The notes beneath the pieces are model-generated. The model worked only from the letters and a program-made list of their open reading frames with translations. It had not been told where the DNA came from and ran no database searches. Shown here one piece after another: positions 53,973 to 63,425 of a stretch of DNA of 64,000 nt. Source of the stretch: an uncultured Bacteroidales bacterium (GTDB taxonomy: Bacteria > Bacteroidota > Bacteroidia > Bacteroidales > UBA932); assembly GCA_934680015.1 (NCBI GenBank), contig CAKUSP010000004.1, positions 1-64,000 of the forward strand. Direction: 5' to 3'. The position numbers were made by a program, and so were the translations under genes. Within the stretch, counting starts at the first letter, position 1. The number at the start of each line of letters is the position of its first letter.

Positions 53973-56900
53973 ATGAAACGTTTGGCAGTAGTATTTGCCT
54001 TCATGCTCTCCGCTGTATCTATGTGGGGACAAATTATAAAAGTGGAAGGCTCAGTGCTTGACAATGATGGTTATCCTCTTCCTCAAGCTGCGATTTTCGT
54101 TAAAGGCGGGACCACCGGAACTGTAACTGATCTAGATGGTCACTATTCGATCGAGGTGCCATCAAATGCTGTGCTTGTGTTCTCTTTCCAAGGATATAAA
54201 GATAGGGAAGAGATGGTAGGTGGCAGAAGCTTAATAGATGTAAAACTTGACATTGATTCTCAACTTCTTGAGGAGAGTGTCGTAGTGGGATACGGAACTC
54301 AGAAATCTAAGGATCTCACCGCGCCAATTGTAACCATAAAGGGTGGGGAGTTAAGTAAGCAAGTTTCCTCTTCTCCTATGGCTGCTCTTCAAGGTATGGT
54401 GAGTGGAGTACAAATTATTAATAGCGGAGCTCCTGGTGCTACACCTAAGGTTAAGGTGCGTGGCGTTGGTTCAATAAGTGATTATGCTACACCTCTTTAT
54501 GTAGTAGATGGAGTGTTTCAGGATAATATAGACTTTTTATCATCTAATGATATCGAGAGTCTTACTGTACTTAAAGATGCTTCTGCATCTGCTATTTATG
54601 GTGTCCGCGCGGCTAATGGCGTTATTATAGTTACCACAAAGAGAGGATCTGTCGATCATTTAAACATTAATTATGATGGCTACGCCGGAGTTCAAATTCC
54701 GATTAATATCATGCCACTTGCGAATAAAAGTCAATACATAGAACTTCGCAACGAGGCCAATAAGAACACTATAGGCTGGACGCCATTAGATGCCAGTGCT
54801 TTTCCTGGTGATACAGACTGGTATGCTGAGCTGGTAAAACCGGCATTTACCACAAACCATTCAATCGATCTGTCAGGAGCTTCGGACAATACAAACTACT
54901 CTGTGGGCTTAAGTTATTTCTATCAAGATGGCATCATGAATCACACTACTAATGATTACGATAGGATTAACATTCGATTTAGACTTGACCAGAAAATGAC
55001 ATCATGGCTGAAAGTAGGTGTAAACTCCGTGCTTTCCCGTTATAAGAAGAATAATTATAATGCCAATGCGTTCTACCAGGCTTATTTAAATCCTCCTGTG
55101 TATAATGTTTATAATGAAGATAATACGGAAGCATATCCGGTAAAATTCGATTCGCCTCAGCTCTACGGCTTCGCTAATTCCTATGGTAATCCAATAGCTG
55201 TAGCTTATTATAATAATTCGGGCGAGAATGGATTAAAAGAGGTTTTGTCTACATATGCCGAGTTTACTATTATTCCACAAGCACTTACCTTTAAGACTTC
55301 GTATAACATGGACTTCTATTTTTACGATAGTCATAATTATACCCCAGAATTCAATGTAGGTGGTAGTCAAAGTGTAGGGACATCTTCGCTAAGTAAGACT
55401 TTTGGATATGGATTAAATCAGATATTGGATAATGTGCTTACATATAATGGACAAGCCGACAAGCACAAATTCTCAATAATGTTGGGAAATTCACTTAGAA
55501 CTCAATTAAGCAGATCTCTTAGCGGCACTCGTAATTCTGTACCTTATTATGACAGTGCTTCTCTGTATTTAATCAATGGTTCATCTCGTAATCAGCTTTC
55601 AAGTGATGGCGGAACTCGTTATAACGGCGTTTCATTCTTTACTCGAGGAACTTATAATTATGATGAAAAATTCCTTGCCACATTTACACTGCGCGCAGAT
55701 GGCTCTTCCAAATATCAGCAGAAGTGGGGTATTTTCCCTTCTGTCGGTTCGGCATGGAATCTTACGGAAATGGATTTTATGCAAGATCAGCACTTCTTCG
55801 ATTATCTTAAGGTGAGGGTTTCATGGGGTATGCTTGGTAATGATAATGTTCCGGCCAATTCATCTGCCATCCTCGGATCATCTGGAATGGGTGCATCTGC
55901 AGTCTTTGGAGATACAGTGTATGACGGAGTAGGCGCTCAGACTGTGGTGAATAATTATCTTAAGTGGGAAGTAGTTACAGAGGCCAATGTCGGAGTGGAT
56001 TTTTCTACTTGCTCGAATCGTCTTCGCGCTGAAATCGATGCCTATGATCGTATAACGGACAATGTGGTATTCTATACGCCTATAGCGGCAGGAGGTGGTA
56101 CTGCCAATCTCCTTTCTAACAATGGCTCTGTTATGAATCTAGGTTTGGAATTGAGCTTAAACTGGAGTGACAGTATAGGAGAAGATCTATCGTATAATCT
56201 AGGACTGAATGCCACATTCAACCATAACGAAGTTACAAAACTTAGTGGTTTGGAATTAAGCAATTATGACTATGTACCAGGTACATCCATAAATGGTAAT
56301 TATGCCACGCGTGCGGCTATAGGGTATCCGATCGGCGGCTTTTGGGGATATAAGATAGATGGAGTTTATGCTTCAGAAAAGGAAGCTCTTCAAGACCCAG
56401 TCAATCAAATAATAAAAGATGCCGGTTACTTTAAATATCATGATGTTACGGGCGATGGTACTATTAATAAAGATGATATCACTTATCTGGGTAGTCCACT
56501 CCCATGGCTTACATTGGGTTTCAATGTTGGAGTAAATTATAAAAATTGGGATTTCAGCATGCTGATAAATGCCCAAATAGGCAATAAGATTTTAAATCTT
56601 AAACGAATGCAGCGTGGAACTTTCTCTGAGGCTAACTATGATCTTGATTTTTATAAAAATCGCTGGACTAAGGAAAATAAATCCACTTCATATCCATCTG
56701 CAGAAGCTGCCGGAACAAGTTTTATACAGACTTGTAATGATTTCTATCTTGAAGACGGCTCTTCATTTAATATAAATAATGTTCAACTAGGATATACTTT
56801 TAATGGAATGAAGTGGGCACGCAGCATACGAGCTTATGTAAGTGCACAGCGTCCGCTCTGTCTTTTTGGATACAATGGTTTTACAACTGAAATAGGAGGC

Positions 56901-56981
56901 TCACCAGTTTCCTCAGGCATAGATAATAGTGTATATCCTATGCAATCTATTTACACAGCTGGAATTAGTGTGAATTTTTAA
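53973..56981 (+). CDS. SusC-like TonB-dependent transporter of the beta-1,2-glucan-type PUL
   Basis: Outer-membrane importer, 1002 aa. Signal peptide (LAVVFAFMLSAVSMWGQ), CarboxypepD-like domain (about 22-95: VEGSVLDNDGYPLPQAAIFV, TVTDLDGHYSIEV), TonB-box area SVVVGYGTQKSKDLTAP, plug (AALQGMVSGVQIIN, TVLKDASASAIYGVRAANGV) and barrel ending MQSIYTAGISVNF with C-terminal Phe. The cognate SusD follows after 12 bp. The flanking GH144 and GH3 genes suggest it imports beta-1,2-gluco-oligosaccharides; this is inference. Confidence 0.94.
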   Translation: MKRLAVVFAFMLSAVSMWGQIIKVEGSVLDNDGYPLPQAAIFVKGGTTGTVTDLDGHYSIEVPSNAVLVFSFQGYKDREEMVGGRSLIDVKLDIDSQLLEESVVVGYGTQKSKDLTAPIVTIKGGELSKQVSSSPMAALQGMVSGVQIINSGAPGATPKVKVRGVGSISDYATPLYVVDGVFQDNIDFLSSNDIESLTVLKDASASAIYGVRAANGVIIVTTKRGSVDHLNINYDGYAGVQIPINIMPLANKSQYIELRNEANKNTIGWTPLDASAFPGDTDWYAELVKPAFTTNHSIDLSGASDNTNYSVGLSYFYQDGIMNHTTNDYDRINIRFRLDQKMTSWLKVGVNSVLSRYKKNNYNANAFYQAYLNPPVYNVYNEDNTEAYPVKFDSPQLYGFANSYGNPIAVAYYNNSGENGLKEVLSTYAEFTIIPQALTFKTSYNMDFYFYDSHNYTPEFNVGGSQSVGTSSLSKTFGYGLNQILDNVLTYNGQADKHKFSIMLGNSLRTQLSRSLSGTRNSVPYYDSASLYLINGSSRNQLSSDGGTRYNGVSFFTRGTYNYDEKFLATFTLRADGSSKYQQKWGIFPSVGSAWNLTEMDFMQDQHFFDYLKVRVSWGMLGNDNVPANSSAILGSSGMGASAVFGDTVYDGVGAQTVVNNYLKWEVVTEANVGVDFSTCSNRLRAEIDAYDRITDNVVFYTPIAAGGGTANLLSNNGSVMNLGLELSLNWSDSIGEDLSYNLGLNATFNHNEVTKLSGLELSNYDYVPGTSINGNYATRAAIGYPIGGFWGYKIDGVYASEKEALQDPVNQIIKDAGYFKYHDVTGDGTINKDDITYLGSPLPWLTLGFNVGVNYKNWDFSMLINAQIGNKILNLKRMQRGTFSEANYDLDFYKNRWTKENKSTSYPSAEAAGTSFIQTCNDFYLEDGSSFNINNVQLGYTFNGMKWARSIRAYVSAQRPLCLFGYNGFTTEIGGSPVSSGIDNSVYPMQSIYTAGISVNF

Positions 56982-56993
56982 AAAGGAATCGAC

Positions 56994-58481
56994 ATGAAAA
57001 AGATCATAAATTTATTGGCAGGTATCAGCATGGTAGTATGTGTCGTATCGTGTGATGACTTTCTAAATATTAGAGTTGAAGGCACAATGCCATCGTCGGG
57101 AACGGATTATACAAAGGCAGAGAACATCTTTCAACCAGTCAGTGCTGCATACGCCCAGATGCGTTCAGATATATGGTTTCCTTATGTCTGTGTTGGTGAT
57201 GTGTCTTCAGATGATTCCGATACGGGGTCTGCTGTCGGAGATAACGCTTATGCTACGGCCATGAACGATTTTACCTTCGAGCCAGGCAATTATATGTTCA
57301 ACTCTTTATGGACTGGATACTACAATATTATCTCGGCAGCAAATAATGCCATCTACCAAGAGGGAAAGTATGCTGAGGCTATGAAAACGGAAGAAAATAA
57401 GTTGTATGCTCGTCAGTGTGCTAATGAAGCGAAGGTGATACGTGCATTTGCCTATACATGGTTATATAGGACTTTTGGCGAAGTGCCAATAGTACGTTAT
57501 GGCATGAGTTCAAGCGAATTAGCTAATAATCCCCAAGTTTCAAAAGACGAATTGTATAAATATATACTAAGAGATCTTGACGAGGCTATAGATACACTGC
57601 CTATTTCTTATTCGAAGGTTTGGGGAACACGCTATACTAAATATACGGCACTTGCACTTAAGGCCAAGGCAGCCATGTACTTCGATGATTGGCAAAGTGC
57701 CGCTGATGCTTCTGGAAAGATTATCGCCTCTGGCAAATTCGCACTTGAAGATGACTATAGATATCTGTTTTCTGTAGATGGAGAGGGGTGCTCTGAATCT
57801 TTAATGGAGATAGAAGGCTCTGATCTAGGGCAAAATAGTGGAGAAGCTCCATATTTGCTTTATGCCTATTATCAAGGGCCACGAAATAACAGTCCTTCCA
57901 ATATGCAGGGGTGGGGTTTTAATGTGCCCAATGATAATCTGAAGGCTTTTCTTGAAGCTCGCGGTGATGCTAAGAGGCTTTCAATTACTTTCCTCGAAAG
58001 AGGGACGACAACCCCCGAAGGTGATTACATATCGGATAAATGCCCTAATCCATATTACAATGGAAAAGTCTACACTCCAAGCAGTTATAATACTTTTAAC
58101 ACTAACGCTTATGGCTATGACCATAATATTAGGCTGATTAGATATGCCGAAGTCTTACTTATTTACGCAGAAAGTTTATGCAATGGAGCATCTAGTGGAG
58201 AGTGCACTTATAGTGCAGATGATGCTCTTCATGAAGTTCAGAATAGAGCGGGAATAGGCAACACGACTGCTACACTTCAAAATGTGTGGGATGAACGAAG
58301 GGCAGAACTTGCACTTGAGAATAATCGCATATTTGATCTTATACGTTTAGGAAAAGTGGAAGAAGTGGTCGGTGCAAAGATAGCGGGTGCCAAGACTAAT
58401 TTTCATTCGCATTTCCCTATTCCTTCCGAACAGGTTACTTTGAATAAAGCTCTAATACCTTCACCAGGATATATTTATTAA
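56994..58481 (+). CDS. SusD-like glycan-binding lipoprotein
   Basis: 495-aa surface lipoprotein (lipobox VVSC, Cys20), opening DDFLNIRVEGTMPSSG. SusD helices: LWTGYYNIISAANNAIYQ, NEAKVIRAFAYTWLYRTFGE (about 140-159), YTALALKAKAAMYFDDWQSA. The C-terminal signature is IRLIRYAEVLLIYAESLCN, followed by WDERRAELALENNRIFDLIR. AAGGA lies 8 bases before the ATG, a good ribosome site. It pairs with the SusC upstream to bind and deliver oligosaccharide. Confidence 0.93.
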   Translation: MKKIINLLAGISMVVCVVSCDDFLNIRVEGTMPSSGTDYTKAENIFQPVSAAYAQMRSDIWFPYVCVGDVSSDDSDTGSAVGDNAYATAMNDFTFEPGNYMFNSLWTGYYNIISAANNAIYQEGKYAEAMKTEENKLYARQCANEAKVIRAFAYTWLYRTFGEVPIVRYGMSSSELANNPQVSKDELYKYILRDLDEAIDTLPISYSKVWGTRYTKYTALALKAKAAMYFDDWQSAADASGKIIASGKFALEDDYRYLFSVDGEGCSESLMEIEGSDLGQNSGEAPYLLYAYYQGPRNNSPSNMQGWGFNVPNDNLKAFLEARGDAKRLSITFLERGTTTPEGDYISDKCPNPYYNGKVYTPSSYNTFNTNAYGYDHNIRLIRYAEVLLIYAESLCNGASSGECTYSADDALHEVQNRAGIGNTTATLQNVWDERRAELALENNRIFDLIRLGKVEEVVGAKIAGAKTNFHSHFPIPSEQVTLNKALIPSPGYIY

Positions 58482-58512
58482 CAAAATAAACCATTATTAA
58501 TTAATTACTATT

Positions 58513-59394
58513 ATGAAAAAAATTTATGCATTTGGCGCTGCTGCGCTTGCACTATGCGCCATCTCTTGTAACAAAGAGAAAAACGATGGACCTGACACTC
58601 CTAACGGAAAACCAGAAGTAACTGTAGCTAAAGACGCTCTTGTAGCATATCTTCCTTTTGAAAGCGAAACTGCCGGTACAACGGAGCTGGTAATTGCAGA
58701 TAAAGGCGAGACTACCGAAGCTAATTTCGTTAATGGACGTACTGGAAAGTGTTTCCAAGGAGGAGAAAAGCAGTATCTTATCTACACTGTGCCTCAGAAT
58801 AGTCCTATCAGAAGCATGAAAGGCTTTACATATTCTGCATGGGTTAATCAGCCAGAGATTCTTCAGTCACAGGTTCCTGTTCCTATGTATTTCCAACTTG
58901 CCAATCTTGACAGTGAAAAACCAGATCATTTCTGGGGAAATATTTCATTTGCTGTAGATCGCACTGCAGAAGGAGCAGAAGGTAACTTGACATACAAGAC
59001 TTGCTTCCGTCATGGCGACGATGGAGCTATCTGGAAAACGTGGAATGGAGACTATGGCAAGTGCTTCCCTGCAGGTCGCTGGAATCACCTTATCTATACA
59101 TATAACAACGAGACTTCAGAGTTCCATGTTTATGTAAATGGTGCTGATGTTACTCCTGAAAACGTGGTTGAATGCAAAATGGGAGAAAACCTTGCAGGTG
59201 ATCTTTCATTCATCGGGGCAGACCAAATCGTTATCGGTGCATGGCTACCAAAGATTCTTGATGGTGCTACAGATGAATGGATGGGTTGGATGGACAATGC
59301 TCAGATCGATGAATTCCGCCTTTACAGTCGCGCTCTTACAGCAGAAGAAGCTACAGAACTTTATAGGGCTGAAGTTGCTAATATTAATGAATAA
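58513..59394 (+). CDS. LamG/concanavalin-A-like lipoprotein, probable surface glycan-binding protein
   Basis: 293-aa lipoprotein (lipobox AISC, Cys19) with acidic/Lys residues after the Cys (NKEKNDGPD). A single LamG-like jelly-roll domain covers about 40-285: DALVAYLPFESETAGTTELV, FTYSAWVNQPEIL, CFPAGRWNHLIYTYNNETSE, FHVYVNGADVTPENVV, and the closing WMGWMDNAQIDEFRLYSRAL then TAEEATELY. This placement after SusD and the fold suggest a surface glycan-binding protein. No catalytic residues are evident. A strong terminator follows its stop. Confidence 0.85.
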   Translation: MKKIYAFGAAALALCAISCNKEKNDGPDTPNGKPEVTVAKDALVAYLPFESETAGTTELVIADKGETTEANFVNGRTGKCFQGGEKQYLIYTVPQNSPIRSMKGFTYSAWVNQPEILQSQVPVPMYFQLANLDSEKPDHFWGNISFAVDRTAEGAEGNLTYKTCFRHGDDGAIWKTWNGDYGKCFPAGRWNHLIYTYNNETSEFHVYVNGADVTPENVVECKMGENLAGDLSFIGADQIVIGAWLPKILDGATDEWMGWMDNAQIDEFRLYSRALTAEEATELYRAEVANINE

Positions 59395-59404
59395 TTATTA
59401 ACTT

Positions 59405-59447
59405 AATGTCAAGCCCTAATTAAGCAAGGGCTTGACATTATTTTTTT
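59405..59447 (+). terminator. Strong intrinsic terminator inside the PUL
   Basis: AATGTCAAGCCCT pairs perfectly with AGGGCTTGACATT (13 bp, 9-base loop) and is followed by seven T. It splits the PUL between the LamG gene and the second GH144 gene. Confidence 0.85.
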
Positions 59448-59471
59448 ATATGGACTGGTAAAATTTTGTTA

Positions 59472-61064
59472 ATGAAGAAAATATTTGGGTTAGTACTTTT
59501 GGTGCTTTCGCTATTTTCGTGTTCATCATCCAAGGATGAAGTGAAGATAGAGAGGGTGCAGTTAGTTTCTATTAGTTTTAATGGTAAGATTATACCTCTT
59601 TCAAAAGTGCCGACGGGCGTATCTAGCGACGTAGAGTATGTGCTTACATTTACAAAAAAACTCGACTTTGCCGATTTAAACTCTAAATTATTAACTTGTA
59701 GTGGAGCGCCTTTATCGGATTTTGACCTATACGTAAAAGGGGAAGAACTTCATATAAAGTCAAATACCACTTTACCTTTCTTTAAGAAGATCACCTTTAA
59801 ATTTTATGCTGGGGAAAATTTAGGAGTTCAATTTACCGAAGATTTCAGCTTTTCATTTATAACTGAATATGACCCGGCAGACAAATTCCAAAGAATTTCC
59901 GAGGAAGAATTATTTGAAAAGGTACAAAAAAGCACTTTTTCATACTTTTGGGATTATGCACACCCGGTAAGCGGACTTGCAAGGGAAAGGTTAGGCTCAG
60001 AGAACACAGTAACTATTGGAGGATCCGGATTTGGAGTGATGTGCATCCCCATTGGCATAGAACATGGGTGGATAACAAGAGAACAGGGGGCTCAGCAGAT
60101 TTTAAAAATAGTTACTTTCTTGGGCGATAAAGCACAGCGTTTTCATGGTGCTTGGCCCCATTGGCTTGATGGACAAAGTGGTGCGGCAAAAGCATTTAGC
60201 ACCTATGACGATGGTGCCGATTTAGTGGAAACTGCGTTTATGATAGAAGGCCTACTGGCTGTAAAAGAATATTTCTCAAAGGAAGATGCCATTGAGAGCG
60301 AAATACGAAGCAGAATCCAGCGCCTTTGGGAGGAAGTAGAGTGGACATGGTTTCAAAACGGAGGACAGAAAAAACTCTTCTGGCATTGGTCCGAAAAATA
60401 TGGATGGAAGATGAATATGCCTATTTCCGGCTGGAATGAAGGTCTAATTACTTATATTTTAGCAGCCGCTTCACCGACTTATTCTATTGAAAAAGATGTT
60501 TACGATGATGGATGGGCAAATGGTGGGAAGATTACATTTAACCCTAAATCTCCTATGTTCTTTGCGCATTATTCTTTTTTAGGACTGGATCCTCGCAAAC
60601 TGGAAGACAAATACGGGAACTATTGGGATATCAATACAGCGCATGCTATGGCCAATTATAACTATTGTGCTTCGTCTAAGGGCGATAATGGATATAGTTC
60701 ATTGTGTTGGGGCCTAACAGCATCGGATTATTATAAAGGATATACAGCTTCATCGCCTTCTAATGACACTGGAACAGTCGCGCCTACTGCAGCTCTTGCC
60801 GATTTCCCTTATGTCCCTGGACATTCCCGTGATGCTATGGAATACTTTTATTATGTACTAGGAGACAGATTGTGGGGAGAGTATGGCTTTAAAGATGCCT
60901 TTGCTCTTAAGCAGCAATGGTTCGCTTCATCTTACATTGCCATAGATCAAGGGCCAATCGTTATTATGATGGAGAACTATAAGACCGGACTCCTTTGGGA
61001 TTGCTTTATGCGAAACGAAGATGTGCAGCGCGGTCTTGAAAAACTTGGATTCACTTATAAATAA
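59472..61064 (+). CDS. GH144 family glucanase lipoprotein (second copy)
   Basis: 530-aa lipoprotein (lipobox LFSC, Cys17) with a beta-sandwich N-terminal domain (about 25-135) unlike that of the first copy. A GH144/glucoamylase-like catalytic domain follows: TVTIGGSGFGVMCIPIGIEH, RFHGAWPHWLDGQSGAAKAF, TYDDGADLVETAFMIEGLLA, LFWHWSEKYGWKMNMPISGW, NEGLITYILAAASPTYSI, AHYSFLGLDPRKLEDKYGNY and the end AIDQGPIVIMMENYKTGLLW. Its GWNEGLITY segment is the usual family form, whereas the first copy reads GYDETFITY. The two may therefore divide endo- and exo-action. ATG at 59472 is chosen over TTG at 59466. GH3 follows 12 bp on. Confidence 0.86.
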   Translation: MKKIFGLVLLVLSLFSCSSSKDEVKIERVQLVSISFNGKIIPLSKVPTGVSSDVEYVLTFTKKLDFADLNSKLLTCSGAPLSDFDLYVKGEELHIKSNTTLPFFKKITFKFYAGENLGVQFTEDFSFSFITEYDPADKFQRISEEELFEKVQKSTFSYFWDYAHPVSGLARERLGSENTVTIGGSGFGVMCIPIGIEHGWITREQGAQQILKIVTFLGDKAQRFHGAWPHWLDGQSGAAKAFSTYDDGADLVETAFMIEGLLAVKEYFSKEDAIESEIRSRIQRLWEEVEWTWFQNGGQKKLFWHWSEKYGWKMNMPISGWNEGLITYILAAASPTYSIEKDVYDDGWANGGKITFNPKSPMFFAHYSFLGLDPRKLEDKYGNYWDINTAHAMANYNYCASSKGDNGYSSLCWGLTASDYYKGYTASSPSNDTGTVAPTAALADFPYVPGHSRDAMEYFYYVLGDRLWGEYGFKDAFALKQQWFASSYIAIDQGPIVIMMENYKTGLLWDCFMRNEDVQRGLEKLGFTYK

Positions 61065-61076
61065 ATTATACAAAAC

Positions 61077-63374
61077 ATGAAGAAAATACTTGGTATTCTA
61101 ATTATCGCTACATCTATGATTGCCTGTGTTTCGAAAAATGAACCTAATAAGGAGATGTCTGCCTTTATAGATTCATTGATGAAGCAGATGACAGTGGAAG
61201 AAAAGATTGGTCAACTAAACCTCCCTGTTGCCGGCACTATAGTAACGGGTGAAGGGAAGAGTGTTAATGTTGATCAGCGAATCGCAGGTGGAGAAATAGG
61301 TGGTCTATTCAATGTAAAAGGTGCCGCTGAAATCCGTAAATATCAACAAATTGCAGTGGAAAAATCAAGGCTTGGCATTCCGCTTATCTTCGGTATGGAT
61401 GTGATTCACGGTTATGAAACGGTTTTTCCGATACCGCTGGGATTAGCCTGTTCTTTTGATATGGATGCAATTGAAGAATCAGCTAGAATTGCCGCGAGTG
61501 AGGCTTCTTCAGATGGTATAGCATGGACCTATAGCCCTATGCTAGATTTAAGCAGAGATCCTAGATGGGGACGTGTAAGTGAGGGCAATGGAGAGGATCC
61601 ATATCTAAATGAATGTATAGCAAGGGCCATGGTATATGGTTATCAGGGCCATCCGGGTCAACAGTACTCAAAAGATAATCAGATAATGGCGTGCGTTAAG
61701 CACTTTGCTCTTTATGGTGGAGCAGAGGCTGGTAGAGATTATAATACAGTAGATATGTCCCATCAGCGTATGTTCAATGAATATATGACAGGGTACAAGG
61801 CTGCAGCCGAAGCCGGTGCGGGTAGCTTTATGGCTTCATTCAATGTAGTGGATGATGTTCCTGCCACAGTAAATAAGTGGTTATTAACAGATGTGCTGCG
61901 TGACCAGTGGGGGTGGAACGGATTTGTGGTTACAGACTATACAGGAATTTATGAATGTATGGCTCATGGTGTAGGGGATTTCCATGAGGTGGCTGTTAAG
62001 GCTCTAAAAGCTGGGGTGGATATGGATATGGTTTCCGAAAGCTTTTCCTCTCAACTTAAAACGGCGCTTGATAAGGGAGAAGTAACAATTAAGGATATTG
62101 ACCGTTCTTGTCGTCGTATTCTTGAAGCGAAGTATAAACTTGGTTTATTCAAAGACCCATATAAATTCTGCCGCGAAGAGCAGGCAGATAGTTTGCTTCG
62201 TTGCGCGGAATTTCGCTCTGCAGCTCGTAGAATATCAGCCGATTCGTATGTGCTTTTGAAAAATGAGGGTGTGCTTCCATTAAAAAGAAATGGAACAGTG
62301 GCAGTAGTAGGACCATTGGCCGCAACAGCGGAGAATATGGCTGGTACATGGAGCGTGGCAGCGCGCCATAGCGAGTGCGTAACTTTGCTGGACGGAATCA
62401 AGGCTGTAGCCGGCCCTAATGTCAAAGTCCTTTATGCAAAGGGAAGTAATCTGTGCTCGGACTACGACCTAGAGATGCGTTCCACAATGTTCGGTAGAGA
62501 ATTGGGAAGAGACGGCAGAAGCGATAAAGATTTATTAAATGAAGCTCTTAAGGCAGCAAGAAAAAGCGATGTGGTAGTAGCCGCTCTTGGAGAATCCTCT
62601 GAGATGTCAGGCGAGAGCTCTTCTAGGAGTGATATAAGCATTCCAGATGTGCAGAAGACTCTCTTGAAGGAGTTGTTAAAGTTAGGTAAACCAGTCGTTC
62701 TTGTGCTTTTTGATGGGCGACCGCTTACCATAGAATGGGAGTCGGAAAATGTTCCTGCTATCTTGAATGTGTGGTTTGGTGGTAGTGAAGCAGGCTATTC
62801 TATAGCAGATGTGCTATTCGGAGACGTGAATCCATCGGGAAAATTGGCTATGACTTTCCCTAAAAATGTGGGGCAAATCCCTCTTTATTACGCTCATAAG
62901 AATACAGGCCGCCCTCTTGAAGGTCCTAATGGAACAGATAAATGGTTTATAAAATTCCGCTCTAATTATCTGGACGTGGATAATGATCCTGTTTATCCTT
63001 TCGGATATGGACTTAGCTACACTACTTTTGAGTATGGACCTGTTCAGTTGTCAAGTGATTCGATGTCAGGTACTGGTAGCATAAAAGCATCTGTAGAGGT
63101 GAAAAACACTGGAAAAGTTATGGGTAAAGAGGTGGTGCAGATGTATATACAAGATGTTAAAGCAAGTGTATCTCGTCCACTTAGAGAGTTAAAGGGCTTT
63201 GAAAAGGTTAGCCTAGCTCCGGGCGAAAGCATGGTGGTGTCTTTTGAAATATCTGCCGATGCATTGAAATTTTGGAACCAGCAGATGGAATATGGAGCAG
63301 AAAGCGGAGAATTTAAAGTCTTTATAGGAGGAGACTCCACTACGAAAAACAGCGCAAGTTTCGTGTTGTTATAA
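61077..63374 (+). CDS. GH3 beta-glucosidase lipoprotein
   Basis: 765-aa BglX-type enzyme with a lipobox-like IAC (Cys17), probably periplasmic-facing. The GH3 N-terminal barrel has KIGQLNLPVAGTIVTGEGKS, GIPLIFGMDVIHGYETVFPI, DLSRDPRWGRVSEGNGEDPY, VKHFALYGGAEAGRDYN and the nucleophile Asp287 in WGWNGFVVTDYTGI (usual GFVVSDW). The C-terminal alpha/beta sandwich (ALGESSEMSGESSSRSDIS) and a fibronectin-III-like domain (VKNTGKVMGKEVVQMYIQDV) follow. In this setting it likely cleaves sophoro-oligosaccharides to glucose, as known for the GH3 of the B. thetaiotaomicron beta-1,2-glucan locus. Last gene of the PUL. Confidence 0.93.
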   Translation: MKKILGILIIATSMIACVSKNEPNKEMSAFIDSLMKQMTVEEKIGQLNLPVAGTIVTGEGKSVNVDQRIAGGEIGGLFNVKGAAEIRKYQQIAVEKSRLGIPLIFGMDVIHGYETVFPIPLGLACSFDMDAIEESARIAASEASSDGIAWTYSPMLDLSRDPRWGRVSEGNGEDPYLNECIARAMVYGYQGHPGQQYSKDNQIMACVKHFALYGGAEAGRDYNTVDMSHQRMFNEYMTGYKAAAEAGAGSFMASFNVVDDVPATVNKWLLTDVLRDQWGWNGFVVTDYTGIYECMAHGVGDFHEVAVKALKAGVDMDMVSESFSSQLKTALDKGEVTIKDIDRSCRRILEAKYKLGLFKDPYKFCREEQADSLLRCAEFRSAARRISADSYVLLKNEGVLPLKRNGTVAVVGPLAATAENMAGTWSVAARHSECVTLLDGIKAVAGPNVKVLYAKGSNLCSDYDLEMRSTMFGRELGRDGRSDKDLLNEALKAARKSDVVVAALGESSEMSGESSSRSDISIPDVQKTLLKELLKLGKPVVLVLFDGRPLTIEWESENVPAILNVWFGGSEAGYSIADVLFGDVNPSGKLAMTFPKNVGQIPLYYAHKNTGRPLEGPNGTDKWFIKFRSNYLDVDNDPVYPFGYGLSYTTFEYGPVQLSSDSMSGTGSIKASVEVKNTGKVMGKEVVQMYIQDVKASVSRPLRELKGFEKVSLAPGESMVVSFEISADALKFWNQQMEYGAESGEFKVFIGGDSTTKNSASFVLL

Positions 63375-63400
63375 TAATTTGAGTTGTGTTTATCATTCCT

Positions 63401-63425
63401 GAGGTCTGGCGTTTAGCTAGACCTC
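63401..63425. terminator. Terminator between GH3 and the RND gene
   Basis: GAGGTCT and AGACCTC form a 7-bp stem, extended by GGC/GCT pairs to about 10 bp. A T-rich run follows on the plus strand. The convergent RND stop codon lies within it. Confidence 0.65.
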
